Assembly: GCA_902537425.1 (NCBI GenBank)
Contig: CACBBD010000005.1
Span: 1 to 64,000 of the forward strand
DNA: 64,000 nt
Source of the DNA: an uncultured SAR86 cluster bacterium
GTDB taxonomy: Bacteria > Pseudomonadota > Gammaproteobacteria > Magnimaribacterales > Magnimaribacteraceae
Reading direction: 5' to 3'
The first letter of the stretch is position 1. Every line of letters begins with the position of its first letter. Shown here one piece after another: positions 17,590 to 25,869 of the stretch. The notes under the pieces were generated by a model. That model did not search any database. It worked only from the letters and a program-made list of their open reading frames with translations, and was not told the DNA's origin. The translations under genes and the position numbers were made by a program.

Positions 17590-17676
17590 TTTTTCTCCCT
17601 TATTCTGTGAATAAAACCATTTTACATGACATAATCTATGGATAAATACATAGGTTGCTTATCAATAGGATTAAAC

Positions 17677-18099
17677 ATGAAATATCTACACACAATGTTA
17701 AGAATAAAGGACGAAGAAACTTCTTTAAAATTTTTTGTTGATGCTCTGGGTCTTAAAGAAATAAGAAGAATTCCTGTTGAAGAGGGCAGATTTACGCTTT
17801 TCTTTTTGGCAGCAGAGGGAGATGAAGATTCTCAGATAGAACTTACTTATAATTGGGATGGTGATGATCTAGGTGAAGGATCCAGAAACTTTGGACATTT
17901 AGCTTACCAAGTAGAAAATATCTATGATGTTTGTCAAAGACTTCAAGAAAAAGGAGTAGAAATAAATAGACCTCCGAGAGATGGAAGGATGGCTTTTGTT
18001 AAATCACCAGATAATATTTCTATTGAAATATTACAAAAGGGAGATGCACTTGAGCCAATTGAGCCCTGGCTATCTATGGAAAATATTGGAACTTGGTAA
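17677..18099 (+). CDS. gloA: Lactoylglutathione lyase (glyoxalase I)
   Basis: A 140-aa vicinal-oxygen-chelate protein that isomerises the methylglyoxal-glutathione hemithioacetal to lactoylglutathione. The four metal ligands of E. coli GloA all have counterparts: His5 (YLHTML), Glu54 (QIELTYNWD), His73 (FGHLAY) and Glu116 (ISIEIL). The ATG at 17677 matches the usual N-terminus of the family (xLHTMLR) and has an AGGA element upstream. An in-frame ATG at 17638 would add 13 residues with no counterpart. It is a single domain, close in length to E. coli GloA. Confidence 0.9.
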   Translation: MKYLHTMLRIKDEETSLKFFVDALGLKEIRRIPVEEGRFTLFFLAAEGDEDSQIELTYNWDGDDLGEGSRNFGHLAYQVENIYDVCQRLQEKGVEINRPPRDGRMAFVKSPDNISIEILQKGDALEPIEPWLSMENIGTW

Positions 18100-18120
18100 A
18101 ATTGAAGGATTATTTGAACT

Positions 18121-19137
18121 ATGAATAAATATATTGCCTTGTTGATTTCATTTTTTCTTTTCGGCACTTTGCATTCAAAGGATTATGAATTTGAGAGAGG
18201 TATGGGAAATTTAATAGGCAAAGAAACTTGGTCCAGATGTTCTGAAAAGTTAGCATCCAAAGAGGCAAAAGAGTATGAGCTTTCGTATGAAAGATCAACC
18301 ACAATGCCAAAGTCTCCATTTGCAGGAGAATACGAACCTAAGTTTCTTCCCCCAGTAGGATTAGCGGGATCAAAGCAAATTTATAATATGGATGTCTTAA
18401 ATGAAAACGTTAATGATGGTAATCAAGGAACTCAGATGGATGCCTTTGGTCATTTTTCTCATACTCAAGAAAAATGGGATGGAGAGTCTGATCTAAAGGC
18501 AGAAGATGCGAAATATTTTGGAGGTTTCACTCAAAAGGAAGTTAAACCTTCACCTGATTCGCCTCTATTAAAGCTCGGAATGGAAACTGTTCCACCCATC
18601 ATTACTAGCGCGATTTTATTAGATGTAAGGAAGCATATATTTAAAGGTAAATCTATGGAAGCAGGCCAATATGTAACTGTAGAACATCTCAAAAAGACTA
18701 TTGAATTGTCTGGTTTGTCTGAGAGAGGATTAAAGCCTGGTGATGTGGTGCTTATAAACACCGGATGGAGTGATCATTATGAAGACCCCGATATATCCAA
18801 AATTTATTATTCTTATGCTCCGGGTATTTCGTACGAAACTGCCAAGTTCTTGGGAACCAAGAAAGTTGTCGCAGTTGGTTTAGATACTCCTTTTGTAGAT
18901 GCGGTGCCAAACCCTAATTCAGAGAAAATCTTTAAGATGCCTGGAGGAATGCCTGACGGATTAGGCTTTCCAGTTCATCATTACTTTCTTACTCAAGTAG
19001 GTATTTATACCTTAGAAAACTTGAAACTAAATAATTTAGCCAAAGATTCAGTTATAGAATCTTGCATTATGATTCTACCTTTACTTTCAAGAGGGAGCGC
19101 AGCATCACCAATAAGGCCTGTCGCCATAGGTGGGTAA
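18121..19137 (+). CDS. Secreted cyclase-family (PF04199-like) metal hydrolase
   Basis: A 338-aa protein of the cyclase/kynurenine-formamidase-like family, exported by a signal peptide (about residues 1-19). Family members are metal-dependent amidohydrolases or lactonases. The metal motif usually reads HxGTHxDxxxH. Here it is N101-QGTQ-M-D107-AFG-H111, so both the first His and the central His are replaced (Asn and Gln), while Asp107 and His111 remain. Many secreted relatives carry a GTQxD variant, so this may be a subfamily trait. An AAGGA site precedes the start. It heads the plus-strand envelope cluster ending at 22901. Confidence 0.78.
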   Translation: MNKYIALLISFFLFGTLHSKDYEFERGMGNLIGKETWSRCSEKLASKEAKEYELSYERSTTMPKSPFAGEYEPKFLPPVGLAGSKQIYNMDVLNENVNDGNQGTQMDAFGHFSHTQEKWDGESDLKAEDAKYFGGFTQKEVKPSPDSPLLKLGMETVPPIITSAILLDVRKHIFKGKSMEAGQYVTVEHLKKTIELSGLSERGLKPGDVVLINTGWSDHYEDPDISKIYYSYAPGISYETAKFLGTKKVVAVGLDTPFVDAVPNPNSEKIFKMPGGMPDGLGFPVHHYFLTQVGIYTLENLKLNNLAKDSVIESCIMILPLLSRGSAASPIRPVAIGG

Positions 19138-19194
19138 ATTTATCAAATGATTATTTAATGGATCAGGAGTTATAAAAAACTAGGGAGAATTTTT

Positions 19195-20013
19195 GTGAGA
19201 TTTTTAAGATTATTATTTTTTGGGGCTCTTTTAATTTTTCAATCGATACTCCTCTCTGAGATTATTCCAATTGGTCCCAATGGAAAGCCTGATTTAAATG
19301 GAGTATGGCAAGTAATGAATAGGGCTAATTTTAATTTGGAAGCTCACTCAGCTTCGGCAGCTATGCATCTTATCGAAGGACCTGTAGTTCCTATACCGCA
19401 TCCAGATATTCTTGCATTAGGGGCAGTGGGATCTGTGCCAGGTGGATTAAGCGTCATAGTTGGGAATAAAATACCTTACAAAAGAGATGCTTTGAGAAAA
19501 AGAGATGAAAATCGAAATGATTGGTTAAATAGAGATCCTGAAATCAAATGTTATTTACCTGGAGTACCCAGAGCAACTTACATGCCCTATGCCTTCCAAA
19601 TATTCCATAGTGAGGAAGCCGTCTTTTTTGCTTACGAATACGCAGGTGCTACAAGAAATATATATCTGCAAGATCCTGGAGAGCCACCAGTAGACTCTTG
19701 GATGGGACAATCTTGGGGGTATTGGGAAGAAAATACTTTTGTCATAGAAGCTACTGGGTTTAATGATCAAACCTGGTTTGATAGGTCAGGAAATTACCAT
19801 TCAGATAAACTTAAGGTTACAGAAAGATATACCCTTTTAAATGAGCATTTGATGGACTATGAAGCTATGATTGAAGATGAAGAGGTTTTTACAAGACCAT
19901 GGAAAATACAGATGAAGCTATATAAAAAAGTAGGGGATGATGCGCAATTACAACAATTTAAATGCGTTGAATTTGTTGAAGAGTTAATTTATGGAGAGTG
20001 GCGTGCAAAATAA
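19195..20013 (+). CDS. Secreted PDLxGVW-type protein of unknown function (copy 1)
   Basis: A 272-aa exported protein starting at GTG with an AGGGAG ribosome-binding site. After the signal peptide it has the motif GKPDLNGVW, and later SWGYWEENTFVIEATGF. The next gene has the same two landmarks (DPDLQGVW and SIGWWEGDTLVVKT), so the two are paralogues of one family. I recognise the family only as a group of exported hypothetical proteins seen in marine and sphingomonad-type genomes, with no known activity. No catalytic or heme motif is visible. A beta-rich fold binding a hydrophobic ligand is conceivable, but this is speculation. Confidence 0.7.
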   Translation: MRFLRLLFFGALLIFQSILLSEIIPIGPNGKPDLNGVWQVMNRANFNLEAHSASAAMHLIEGPVVPIPHPDILALGAVGSVPGGLSVIVGNKIPYKRDALRKRDENRNDWLNRDPEIKCYLPGVPRATYMPYAFQIFHSEEAVFFAYEYAGATRNIYLQDPGEPPVDSWMGQSWGYWEENTFVIEATGFNDQTWFDRSGNYHSDKLKVTERYTLLNEHLMDYEAMIEDEEVFTRPWKIQMKLYKKVGDDAQLQQFKCVEFVEELIYGEWRAK

Positions 20014-20977
20014 AATATTTATAACAATTCTATCTATCCTCTCGCTCTCAACCTTTTCTGAAGAATTTAAAGTTAAAAAAACTTGGTTTGGTGACCCTGA
20101 TCTTCAAGGAGTTTGGACCAATGCAAGTCTAACAACTTTAGAGAGACCTGATCATTTTGATGCACTTGAGATAAGCGATGAAGTAGCTGATTATGCAAAG
20201 AAAGCAAGTCAAGATTTTAACGAAATACTTGATAATCCTTACGAAGAAGGAGAAACGCCAGAATCTGGTGGGGATGTAGGTGGTTATAATGTAGCTTGGA
20301 TGGATCCTGGAAATGATTTCATCAGACTAAATGGAAAATATCGAAGTTCGATCTTAACTTATCCGGAAAATGGCAAATTACCGAGAAGACTAACTAGATG
20401 GGCAATAGAAGGCCCATCAATTTACAGAATGTTTAACAGCGCAGATCATCCAGAAGAAAGAAGCCTTGGGGAAAGATGTATTGTTGGATTTGGTTCTAGT
20501 GGAGGACCGCCCATGTTGAATGTCCTTTACAATAACCACTATCAAATTGTTCAGTCTCCTGGCTTTGTCATGATAATGGTTGAGATGAATCACGACGCTA
20601 GGATTATAAGACTTGAATCAGAGCATAATCCCGATGAGATGCGTCCTTGGCTAGGAGATTCCATAGGATGGTGGGAAGGAGATACCCTTGTTGTCAAAAC
20701 CAAGAATCATCATCCCCAACAAAAATTCAGAGCTGCTATAAGGCATCAAATCCTGATCATGGATGGCGCAGTTGTAACAGAAAGATTTACAAGGACAAGT
20801 GATAATGAAATTTTATATGAGTTTGAGGTTAACGATAAAAAAGCTTACCGAGACATTTGGAAAGGAGAGATGCCTTTAAGGGCAACCGATGCAAAGATCT
20901 ATGAATATGCTTGCCATGAAGGAAATTATGCAATGGCCAACATACTGGCTGGTGCTAGAGCGGAGGAAAGTCAATGA
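20003..20977 (+). CDS. Secreted PDLxGVW-type protein of unknown function (copy 2)
   Basis: The paralogue of the preceding gene, about 324 aa, with signal peptide, DPDLQGVWTN near the mature N-terminus and SIGWWEGDTLVVKT about two thirds along. The GTG at 20003 is the likely start: GGAG lies about 6 nt upstream and the product begins directly with a signal peptide. An ATG at 19991 would add four residues. The gene overlaps the end of copy 1 and its own end overlaps the DUF6152-type gene by 4 nt, so the group is translated as a coupled operon. Function unknown. Confidence 0.72.
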   Translation: MQNKIFITILSILSLSTFSEEFKVKKTWFGDPDLQGVWTNASLTTLERPDHFDALEISDEVADYAKKASQDFNEILDNPYEEGETPESGGDVGGYNVAWMDPGNDFIRLNGKYRSSILTYPENGKLPRRLTRWAIEGPSIYRMFNSADHPEERSLGERCIVGFGSSGGPPMLNVLYNNHYQIVQSPGFVMIMVEMNHDARIIRLESEHNPDEMRPWLGDSIGWWEGDTLVVKTKNHHPQQKFRAAIRHQILIMDGAVVTERFTRTSDNEILYEFEVNDKKAYRDIWKGEMPLRATDAKIYEYACHEGNYAMANILAGARAEESQ

Positions 20978-21411
20978 TAAACCTTATATGTAAATCAATT
21001 TTTTCAATATTTCTTGTAATATTAAGTATTAATAGTTTCTCACATCACGCTTTTACAGCTGAATTTGATGCAAATGCCCCAGTTAATCTTACTGGCGAGG
21101 TGATTAAAGTTGAATGGATTAATCCTCATGCCTGGGTTCATTTAGAAGTTGAAGAAAGCGGCAAAAAAACTACTTGGATGGTCGAGGGAGGAACTCCTAA
21201 CACTTTGATACGAAACGGCATAACGAAACAGAGCATTAAACCGGGAACGGTTATTGTGGTAAGAGGTTATCAAAGTAAAGGAAAACTTTGTCTCCCACGC
21301 TGTATAGCAAATGGAAGAGATGTAACCTTTCCAGATGGCAGAAAGGTATTTATGGGATCTTCCGGTACTGGAGCCCCTAGAGACGGAGCTGACCCTAGAG
21401 AGAGAAAATAG
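20974..21411 (+). CDS. DUF6152-type secreted protein
   Basis: A 145-aa exported protein with signal peptide and the opening SHHAFTAEFD after the cleavage region, followed by LTGEVIKVEWINPHAWVHLEV. This pattern fits DUF6152, a small exported domain of unknown function with conserved His, Asn-Pro-His and Trp residues. The histidines suggest metal binding, unproven. The C-terminal tail is glycine-, arginine- and charge-rich. It overlaps its neighbours on both sides by a few bases, so its product probably works with the PDLxGVW proteins and the cytochrome. Confidence 0.75.
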   Translation: MINLICKSIFSIFLVILSINSFSHHAFTAEFDANAPVNLTGEVIKVEWINPHAWVHLEVEESGKKTTWMVEGGTPNTLIRNGITKQSIKPGTVIVVRGYQSKGKLCLPRCIANGRDVTFPDGRKVFMGSSGTGAPRDGADPRERK

Positions 21412-21851
21412 TGAATAGGCTTAGAATCGCCATTTTTTTTAATCTCACTCTTCTAATTTCTTCCTATTCATTGGCTGAAGATGACCATCATCATTCTGAT
21501 ATGCATGATGTTATGGCTCATCTTTTAACTCCAGCATCTGAAAAAATATGGAATGCTTCGGGTTCTATTATTACTAAAGATGGGGAATTAAGTCTGGCAC
21601 CAACCAATCAGGAAGAATGGAATGAGGTTATTTTTGGTGCCAAGGTGATAATGGAAAGCACTTTTATCTTAAATAGACCTGATCGTGCAAAAGGGAGAGA
21701 AGACTGGGTAAGATTTTCTGAACTTCTTGAACCAATAGGCAAAAGAGCTTTGAAAGCTGCTGAAAACAAGGATTCTGAAAAGCTTTTCGTTGTCGGCGCT
21801 GATTTATATCAAGCATGTGTCGCTTGTCATAATGTTTATATGAGAAATTAA
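21411..21851 (+). CDS. Periplasmic monoheme cytochrome c, cytochrome c'/c556-like
   Basis: A 146-aa exported protein with one c-type heme motif, CVACH at 136-140, almost at the C-terminus. A C-terminal CxxCH after a helical body is the layout of cytochrome c'/c556 four-helix proteins. The N-terminus has a signal peptide and then a histidine cluster (DDHHHSDMHD). The GTG start shares its first base with the upstream stop, showing coupling. In this operon it may accept electrons for, or from, the neighbouring membrane proteins and the PQQ-type dehydrogenase encoded opposite. Confidence 0.78.
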   Translation: MNRLRIAIFFNLTLLISSYSLAEDDHHHSDMHDVMAHLLTPASEKIWNASGSIITKDGELSLAPTNQEEWNEVIFGAKVIMESTFILNRPDRAKGREDWVRFSELLEPIGKRALKAAENKDSEKLFVVGADLYQACVACHNVYMRN

Positions 21852-21856
21852 ATTTC

Positions 21857-22435
21857 ATGTTTAACTTCATTGACTGGCTGGCTTCAACTTCAGGAAGTAT
21901 TGCTCTTCGTGAGTCACTCTATATGTATCCTTGGATAGAGTCTGCTCATGTTCTATTTATAACTATATTTTTTGGTACATTACTTTTTGTTGATTTACGG
22001 TTGACAGGATATGGATTCAAAAATTTATCCATCAGTCAAATGAATGCGAAAATTTTACCTTTAACACTCATTGGTTTTCTTTTCATGATTATCACAGGCC
22101 TATTGTTATTTTATGCGCTCCCTGTGAGAAATTATCAAAATTTATTTTTTAGGATAAAGTTATTTTTGATGTTGCTCGCAGGTCTCAATGCCTGGTATTT
22201 TCACAGAACTATGAATCGACAAAGCAAGGCCTGGGACAAAAACAGCTTCATTCCATTTCGAATGAAGGTTTCAGCAACAATTTCTCTGGTTCTATGGGGA
22301 CTGGTGATCTTATCTGGCAGGATGATCGCCTACAATTGGTTTGATTGCGATAAGCAACCTCAATCTGAGTTAGTCAATTTCTTAATAAGTTGTACCGTTG
22401 ATCCAGAAATTTATGAGTATTTAAATGGAATCTAA
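21857..22435 (+). CDS. DUF6644-type membrane protein (copy 1)
   Basis: A 192-aa polytopic membrane protein with about four or five hydrophobic segments. The first conserved block (MYPWIESAHVLFI, then FVDLRLTG) matches the corresponding block of the next gene (LFPVIQSFHLIGL, then IGDFRLLG), so the two are paralogues. I assign them tentatively to DUF6644, uncharacterised membrane proteins. The His in the first helix could be a heme ligand, which would suit a quinone or cytochrome partner, but this is untested. It starts 5 nt after the cytochrome stop. Confidence 0.68.
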   Translation: MFNFIDWLASTSGSIALRESLYMYPWIESAHVLFITIFFGTLLFVDLRLTGYGFKNLSISQMNAKILPLTLIGFLFMIITGLLLFYALPVRNYQNLFFRIKLFLMLLAGLNAWYFHRTMNRQSKAWDKNSFIPFRMKVSATISLVLWGLVILSGRMIAYNWFDCDKQPQSELVNFLISCTVDPEIYEYLNGI

Positions 22436-22901
22436 TCAACTACTGGAAATTATCTATCTTCTTGAAGACAGCTATATTGGTGAATATGTAAGAGGTTCAT
22501 TGTGGTTATTTCCAGTAATTCAGTCTTTTCATCTTATAGGCCTGGGAATTTTAGGTGGTGCAGTGGTTATCGGAGACTTTAGACTATTGGGAATTTTAAT
22601 GAAAACTGAAACCACTAGCTATGTAATAAGAGTCACCAAGCCTTGGTTTAATTTTGGACTTTCTATTTTGATTCTCACAGGCATCCCACTTTTTTTAAGT
22701 GAGGCAGTGAAATGTTATTACAGCCGAGCATTTTGGATAAAGATCTCGTGCCTACTAATGGGAACGATATTCGTTTATTTCATAAGGAATCCAATAGTCC
22801 TTTCAAGAGAAGAAAACTTTTTCATGAAAATTTTGGGAGTTTTGTCCTTTTCAATTTGGGTTGTTACAGCTGCATCGGGACGCTGGATAGGGTTTTCCTA
22901 A
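22425..22901 (+). CDS. DUF6644-type membrane protein (copy 2)
   Basis: A 158-aa paralogue of the preceding membrane protein with about four hydrophobic segments. It shares the first-helix block (VIQSFHLIGL) and an ending WxVTAASGRWIGF comparable to ILSGRMIAYNWF in copy 1. The start overlaps the copy 1 stop by 11 nt. Two tandem, diverged copies suggest a heterodimeric membrane unit. The gene is the last of the plus-strand cluster and its end overlaps the convergent PQQ-dehydrogenase gene by 4 nt. Confidence 0.68.
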   Translation: MESNQLLEIIYLLEDSYIGEYVRGSLWLFPVIQSFHLIGLGILGGAVVIGDFRLLGILMKTETTSYVIRVTKPWFNFGLSILILTGIPLFLSEAVKCYYSRAFWIKISCLLMGTIFVYFIRNPIVLSREENFFMKILGVLSFSIWVVTAASGRWIGFS

Positions 22902-24700
22902 TCCAAAGAGAAAGCAAGTATTGCATTTCCGGCCATCTGCCCGTGTTGACTGTAACCACTGTTTACAAATACCCAGTCATCAACAATTACTGGTCCAGCT
23001 GAATCTATGGAACCTCCGACTGCGGGCATTCCATTTACAGTAATGAAGTCTTTAAGGGTATCGAACTCCCATAATTTAGAACCATCTTCGCTTGCATGTG
23101 CTGAAAATCTCCCATCCAATGCTCCTGCAAAAATCACATTATTTGTCATTGAAATAGCAGCTGAGAAACCTGTACTGCATTTGCCCTCTCCATGCAAAGC
23201 TTTTCGAGATTTGCAAATATCATCTAGCCGATATTCCCATAAGATATCTCCATCTTCAAAATCTAGAGCATACAGTCCTGGTTTTGCATCATTATCATAG
23301 TCTCTGTTGACTTTTCTATCCGATATAGGGACATATAAATTTTTATTGTCGGTTGTCATGCCAAAATGAACACCTCCAAGTGTGCCTCCATTTCCAACTT
23401 TACTTTTCCAAGATATCTCTCCTGTATCTATATCAAGCCTAAAAACCCAGCCTGATTTTTGACCGGCAAGAAGAATTTTTTCCCCTTCCTGATCCTTGGA
23501 TTGGATTACTGAAGCTCCAAAATCGAAATCAGGACCATTTTCTTTCGGACAGACCAATCTTTTTATACCTGGTATTTCGCAACCCATGTTGTATGCATCA
23601 CCTTTAAGTGTCTGAGTTGCCCACATTTTCTCCCCTGATTCTAGGTTCATTGAAATGATGGCATCGCTAAAATTAGACGCTGGACTTTGTAAACTTTGAC
23701 CTGTTCCGAAGAAAATTCTTTTATCTTCTTCATCAATACCGGGGGCATTCCAGACGGCTGACCCTGCTGGTGCAAACTTTTCCATTCTTGTGATTAATGT
23801 TTTTCCAAGACTTGTAGATTTCTCTTCAATCCTATGCGTCCATATTATTTCACCAGAATCAGTATCAACTGCTGCTATCCCCCCGCTTGTTTTACAGCAC
23901 TCATGTCTGGGGTCTATCGCAAGCACGGTTTCAAAAGTAGATATTGGAACTATAAGATATTTTCCCGATTGTACTGGAGAAGCTGAGGGAATATTTGATT
24001 CATAATCAACGGGAATTTTTGATGCCCAAATCAATTCACCGCTTAATAAATTTAACTTATAAACTTCAAAATCAGAATCAACTAAAAAAATTGATTCACC
24101 ATCTATTTTGTTTAAGACTGGTGCATTTCTAAGTCTAGCCTTGGAAGTGAATTTCCAGTAAGTACAACCGTTTTCTCTATTTAGTGCATGTAGAGAATCT
24201 GAATCTGATAATAAAATTACTTCTCCTATAACGATAGGTTGGGCTCTTACATCTTGAGAGCTAATACCGAAAGACCATCGTAATTTTAAACTCTTAACAT
24301 TATCTGCGTTGATATTAGAATGTAGCTGATTTCTGGTGTTGAAATTATCATAACCCCAACTTGGCCAACTTGAGCTTTGTTTAAGGTCTCTTTTCTCTAT
24401 GACATGAGGACATTTGTAATTAGACGAGCCTGTCATAGTCCCTAGGACTTCATTTTGTGCAAGATATTCTGAGATAGCCTCTTTTTCTTGTATTGAAAGG
24501 TGTGAAGCTTGCTGCTTCATTTTTCCTTTTTGAAGAACATACATTAGTTCTGACTGAGTTAAATACGTCATTGAAGATAGCGAAATTAAATTCAGTCCTT
24601 CATCTTCATGACATGAAGCACAATTTTCTTTAACCAACTTGCTTGCATCGGTAAAAGCTAATTGAGATACAAAAAAAAGTAATAAAAGGTTTCTTTTCAT
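22898..24700 (-). CDS. Periplasmic quinoprotein-type dehydrogenase with N-terminal cytochrome c
   Basis: A 600-aa exported protein. After the signal peptide a small cytochrome c domain (CASCH at 27-31, a possible Met ligand near GKMKQQ) precedes a beta-propeller of PQQ-like repeats (about residues 100-600; repeated blocks such as LHALNRENGCTYWKF, AVDTDSGEIIWTH, YALDFEDGDILWEY). The heme-first order resembles polyvinyl-alcohol-dehydrogenase-like quinoproteins. It should oxidise an alcohol or similar substrate in the periplasm and pass electrons through its heme. It lies tail to tail with the cytochrome/DUF6644 cluster, a likely functional partner. Substrate unknown. Confidence 0.82.
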   Translation of the reverse strand: MKRNLLLLFFVSQLAFTDASKLVKENCASCHEDEGLNLISLSSMTYLTQSELMYVLQKGKMKQQASHLSIQEKEAISEYLAQNEVLGTMTGSSNYKCPHVIEKRDLKQSSSWPSWGYDNFNTRNQLHSNINADNVKSLKLRWSFGISSQDVRAQPIVIGEVILLSDSDSLHALNRENGCTYWKFTSKARLRNAPVLNKIDGESIFLVDSDFEVYKLNLLSGELIWASKIPVDYESNIPSASPVQSGKYLIVPISTFETVLAIDPRHECCKTSGGIAAVDTDSGEIIWTHRIEEKSTSLGKTLITRMEKFAPAGSAVWNAPGIDEEDKRIFFGTGQSLQSPASNFSDAIISMNLESGEKMWATQTLKGDAYNMGCEIPGIKRLVCPKENGPDFDFGASVIQSKDQEGEKILLAGQKSGWVFRLDIDTGEISWKSKVGNGGTLGGVHFGMTTDNKNLYVPISDRKVNRDYDNDAKPGLYALDFEDGDILWEYRLDDICKSRKALHGEGKCSTGFSAAISMTNNVIFAGALDGRFSAHASEDGSKLWEFDTLKDFITVNGMPAVGGSIDSAGPVIVDDWVFVNSGYSQHGQMAGNAILAFSLD

Positions 24701-24705
24701 TTAAA

Positions 24706-24966
24706 TTAATTTAAATTTTTTTGGCTGGATTCCTTTTCTATCCAGGATAGCGCAAGATTGATTTTTTCTTCTAATTCAGTTACATGTTGCGCAAGCATAC
24801 CTGATGCGTCTGTTACATTATTCATAGTTTCGGCATGCTGAATAAGGGTAATGATATTATTACTAATTTCAAGCTGCTGAGCTTGTAAATCTTGAATTGT
24901 ACTTTCAAGAATTTCTATTTTTTTTTCTAAATCTAGAATCTGAGCTTTTAATAAATTTTCAGTCAT
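24706..24966 (-). CDS. Small coiled-coil protein
   Basis: An 86-aa, mostly helical protein with heptad-like repeats over about residues 5-35 and again at 60-80. It has no signal peptide and no Cys. I do not recognise a family; short Gln/Glu/Leu-rich coiled coils of this kind are often assembly or scaffold factors. The start overlaps the upstream NTF2-like gene by 8 nt and the end is 5 nt before the dehydrogenase start, so it is part of the same operon. Confidence 0.6.
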   Translation of the reverse strand: MTENLLKAQILDLEKKIEILESTIQDLQAQQLEISNNIITLIQHAETMNNVTDASGMLAQHVTELEEKINLALSWIEKESSQKNLN

Positions 24967-25384
24967 TTCCTAGTGTAGCTAGATTTGGACTAAAGCCTCC
25001 TTTAAGTTTCCAGTTTCCATCTTTGTTTACAAGTAAATAAGTCACATCACTTGTTAAGATAATTTGATTGTCCTTATCAAATCTTGAAAAATTTACCTGA
25101 ACCATAGAGGTATCATCATCATTGTATAGAACCTTAGAAGTATTAATCTTTGAGTAAGACCAACCATCCTTTTTTAAACCATTAAAATTTATTGCATCGC
25201 TATATTTTTCTTCAAGGACTATATTTTTACCCATGATGTATATGAAAGGGGAATCTGAATTTTTGTTAATGGCTGAAATATCTTCGTTATTAAAATCCCG
25301 ATAAAACTCTTTTATGGCTTCTTCAGGCCCTGCACTTAAATGGCCTATAAGAAATATATTAAATATTAAAAATATTTTTTTCAT
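24959..25384 (-). CDS. Exported SnoaL/NTF2-like protein
   Basis: About 141 aa. A signal peptide (MKKIFLIFNIFLI to LSA) is followed by a domain whose pattern (EEAIKEFYRDFNNEDISAI, then alternating strands ending in a NWKLKGGF-type strand) resembles NTF2-like/SnoaL-like folds, often ligand-binding or isomerase scaffolds. The ATG at 25384 overlaps the RidA stop by 4 nt and gives a clean signal peptide; a start at 25405 would add seven residues before it. No catalytic residues can be assigned. Confidence 0.65.
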   Translation of the reverse strand: MKKIFLIFNIFLIGHLSAGPEEAIKEFYRDFNNEDISAINKNSDSPFIYIMGKNIVLEEKYSDAINFNGLKKDGWSYSKINTSKVLYNDDDTSMVQVNFSRFDKDNQIILTSDVTYLLVNKDGNWKLKGGFSPNLATLGND

Positions 25385-25770
25385 TTTTCTAAATGTGCGA
25401 TGCATTTAATTTCGATTTTAAGGTTTGGCTGAACAAGAGCATTTACACCAATCAATGTTTGAGAAACTTCGGGCTTGCAACCATAAATTTTTTCTCTCTC
25501 AGCGAAGACCTCTGAAACGTTTTCCATGCACTCATTCATATCGGTTACAAACCACGTTTCATCAATTATATTCTCAAGAGTACCGCCAAAATGATCCAAA
25601 ATTTTTGAGATATTCTCATAACACATGATCATCTGACTTTTGAAATCGGCCGGAGTATTACCATTCTCATCGACAGCAATTTGTCCTGCCATTGTTAATA
25701 CGTTATCCACTTGCACCCCTTGAGAAAAAAAGTCTGCGTAAGGTCCTTCTCTTAATAACTTCTTTTTCAT
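25381..25770 (-). CDS. RidA/YjgF-family protein
   Basis: A 129-aa Rid-family protein; RidA hydrolyses reactive enamine/imine intermediates. The typical outline is present: GPYADFFSQGVQV at the start, VLTMAGQIAVDENG, and the C-terminal LVQPNLKIEIKCIAHLEK. The conserved RidA arginine region (R-V/C-x-V/I at the end of the family) is altered here (IEIKCIAH), so this may be one of the Rid subfamilies without imine hydrolase activity. Its start follows directly on the stop of a 27-codon gene and its stop overlaps the NTF2-like gene. Confidence 0.78.
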   Translation of the reverse strand: MKKKLLREGPYADFFSQGVQVDNVLTMAGQIAVDENGNTPADFKSQMIMCYENISKILDHFGGTLENIIDETWFVTDMNECMENVSEVFAEREKIYGCKPEVSQTLIGVNALVQPNLKIEIKCIAHLEK

Positions 25771-25854
25771 TTAGGCTCCTAAAACTATTACAAGGATTAT
25801 TCCAAAAAATAATGCCAAGAGAATAGATTTGAAGTCTTTTTTAATTTGATTCAT
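25771..25854 (-). CDS. Candidate 27-aa hydrophobic microprotein
   Basis: A 27-codon frame, MNQIKKDFKS followed by a 17-residue hydrophobic run. It has a positively charged N-terminus and one predicted membrane segment, the usual look of small membrane proteins. Its TAA stop abuts the RidA ATG with no gap. A purine-rich AAGAGAAA sits just upstream of its ATG. Whether it is translated is unproven; it could also act as a leader peptide coupling translation into RidA. Confidence 0.4.
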   Translation of the reverse strand: MNQIKKDFKSILLALFFGIILVIVLGA

Positions 25855-25869
25855 AAATTTCTCTTATTT

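Noticed and set aside
22712-23002. 96-codon frame overlapping the second DUF6644-type gene and the dehydrogenase
   Set aside because: It runs in another frame across two well-supported genes and has no features of its own.
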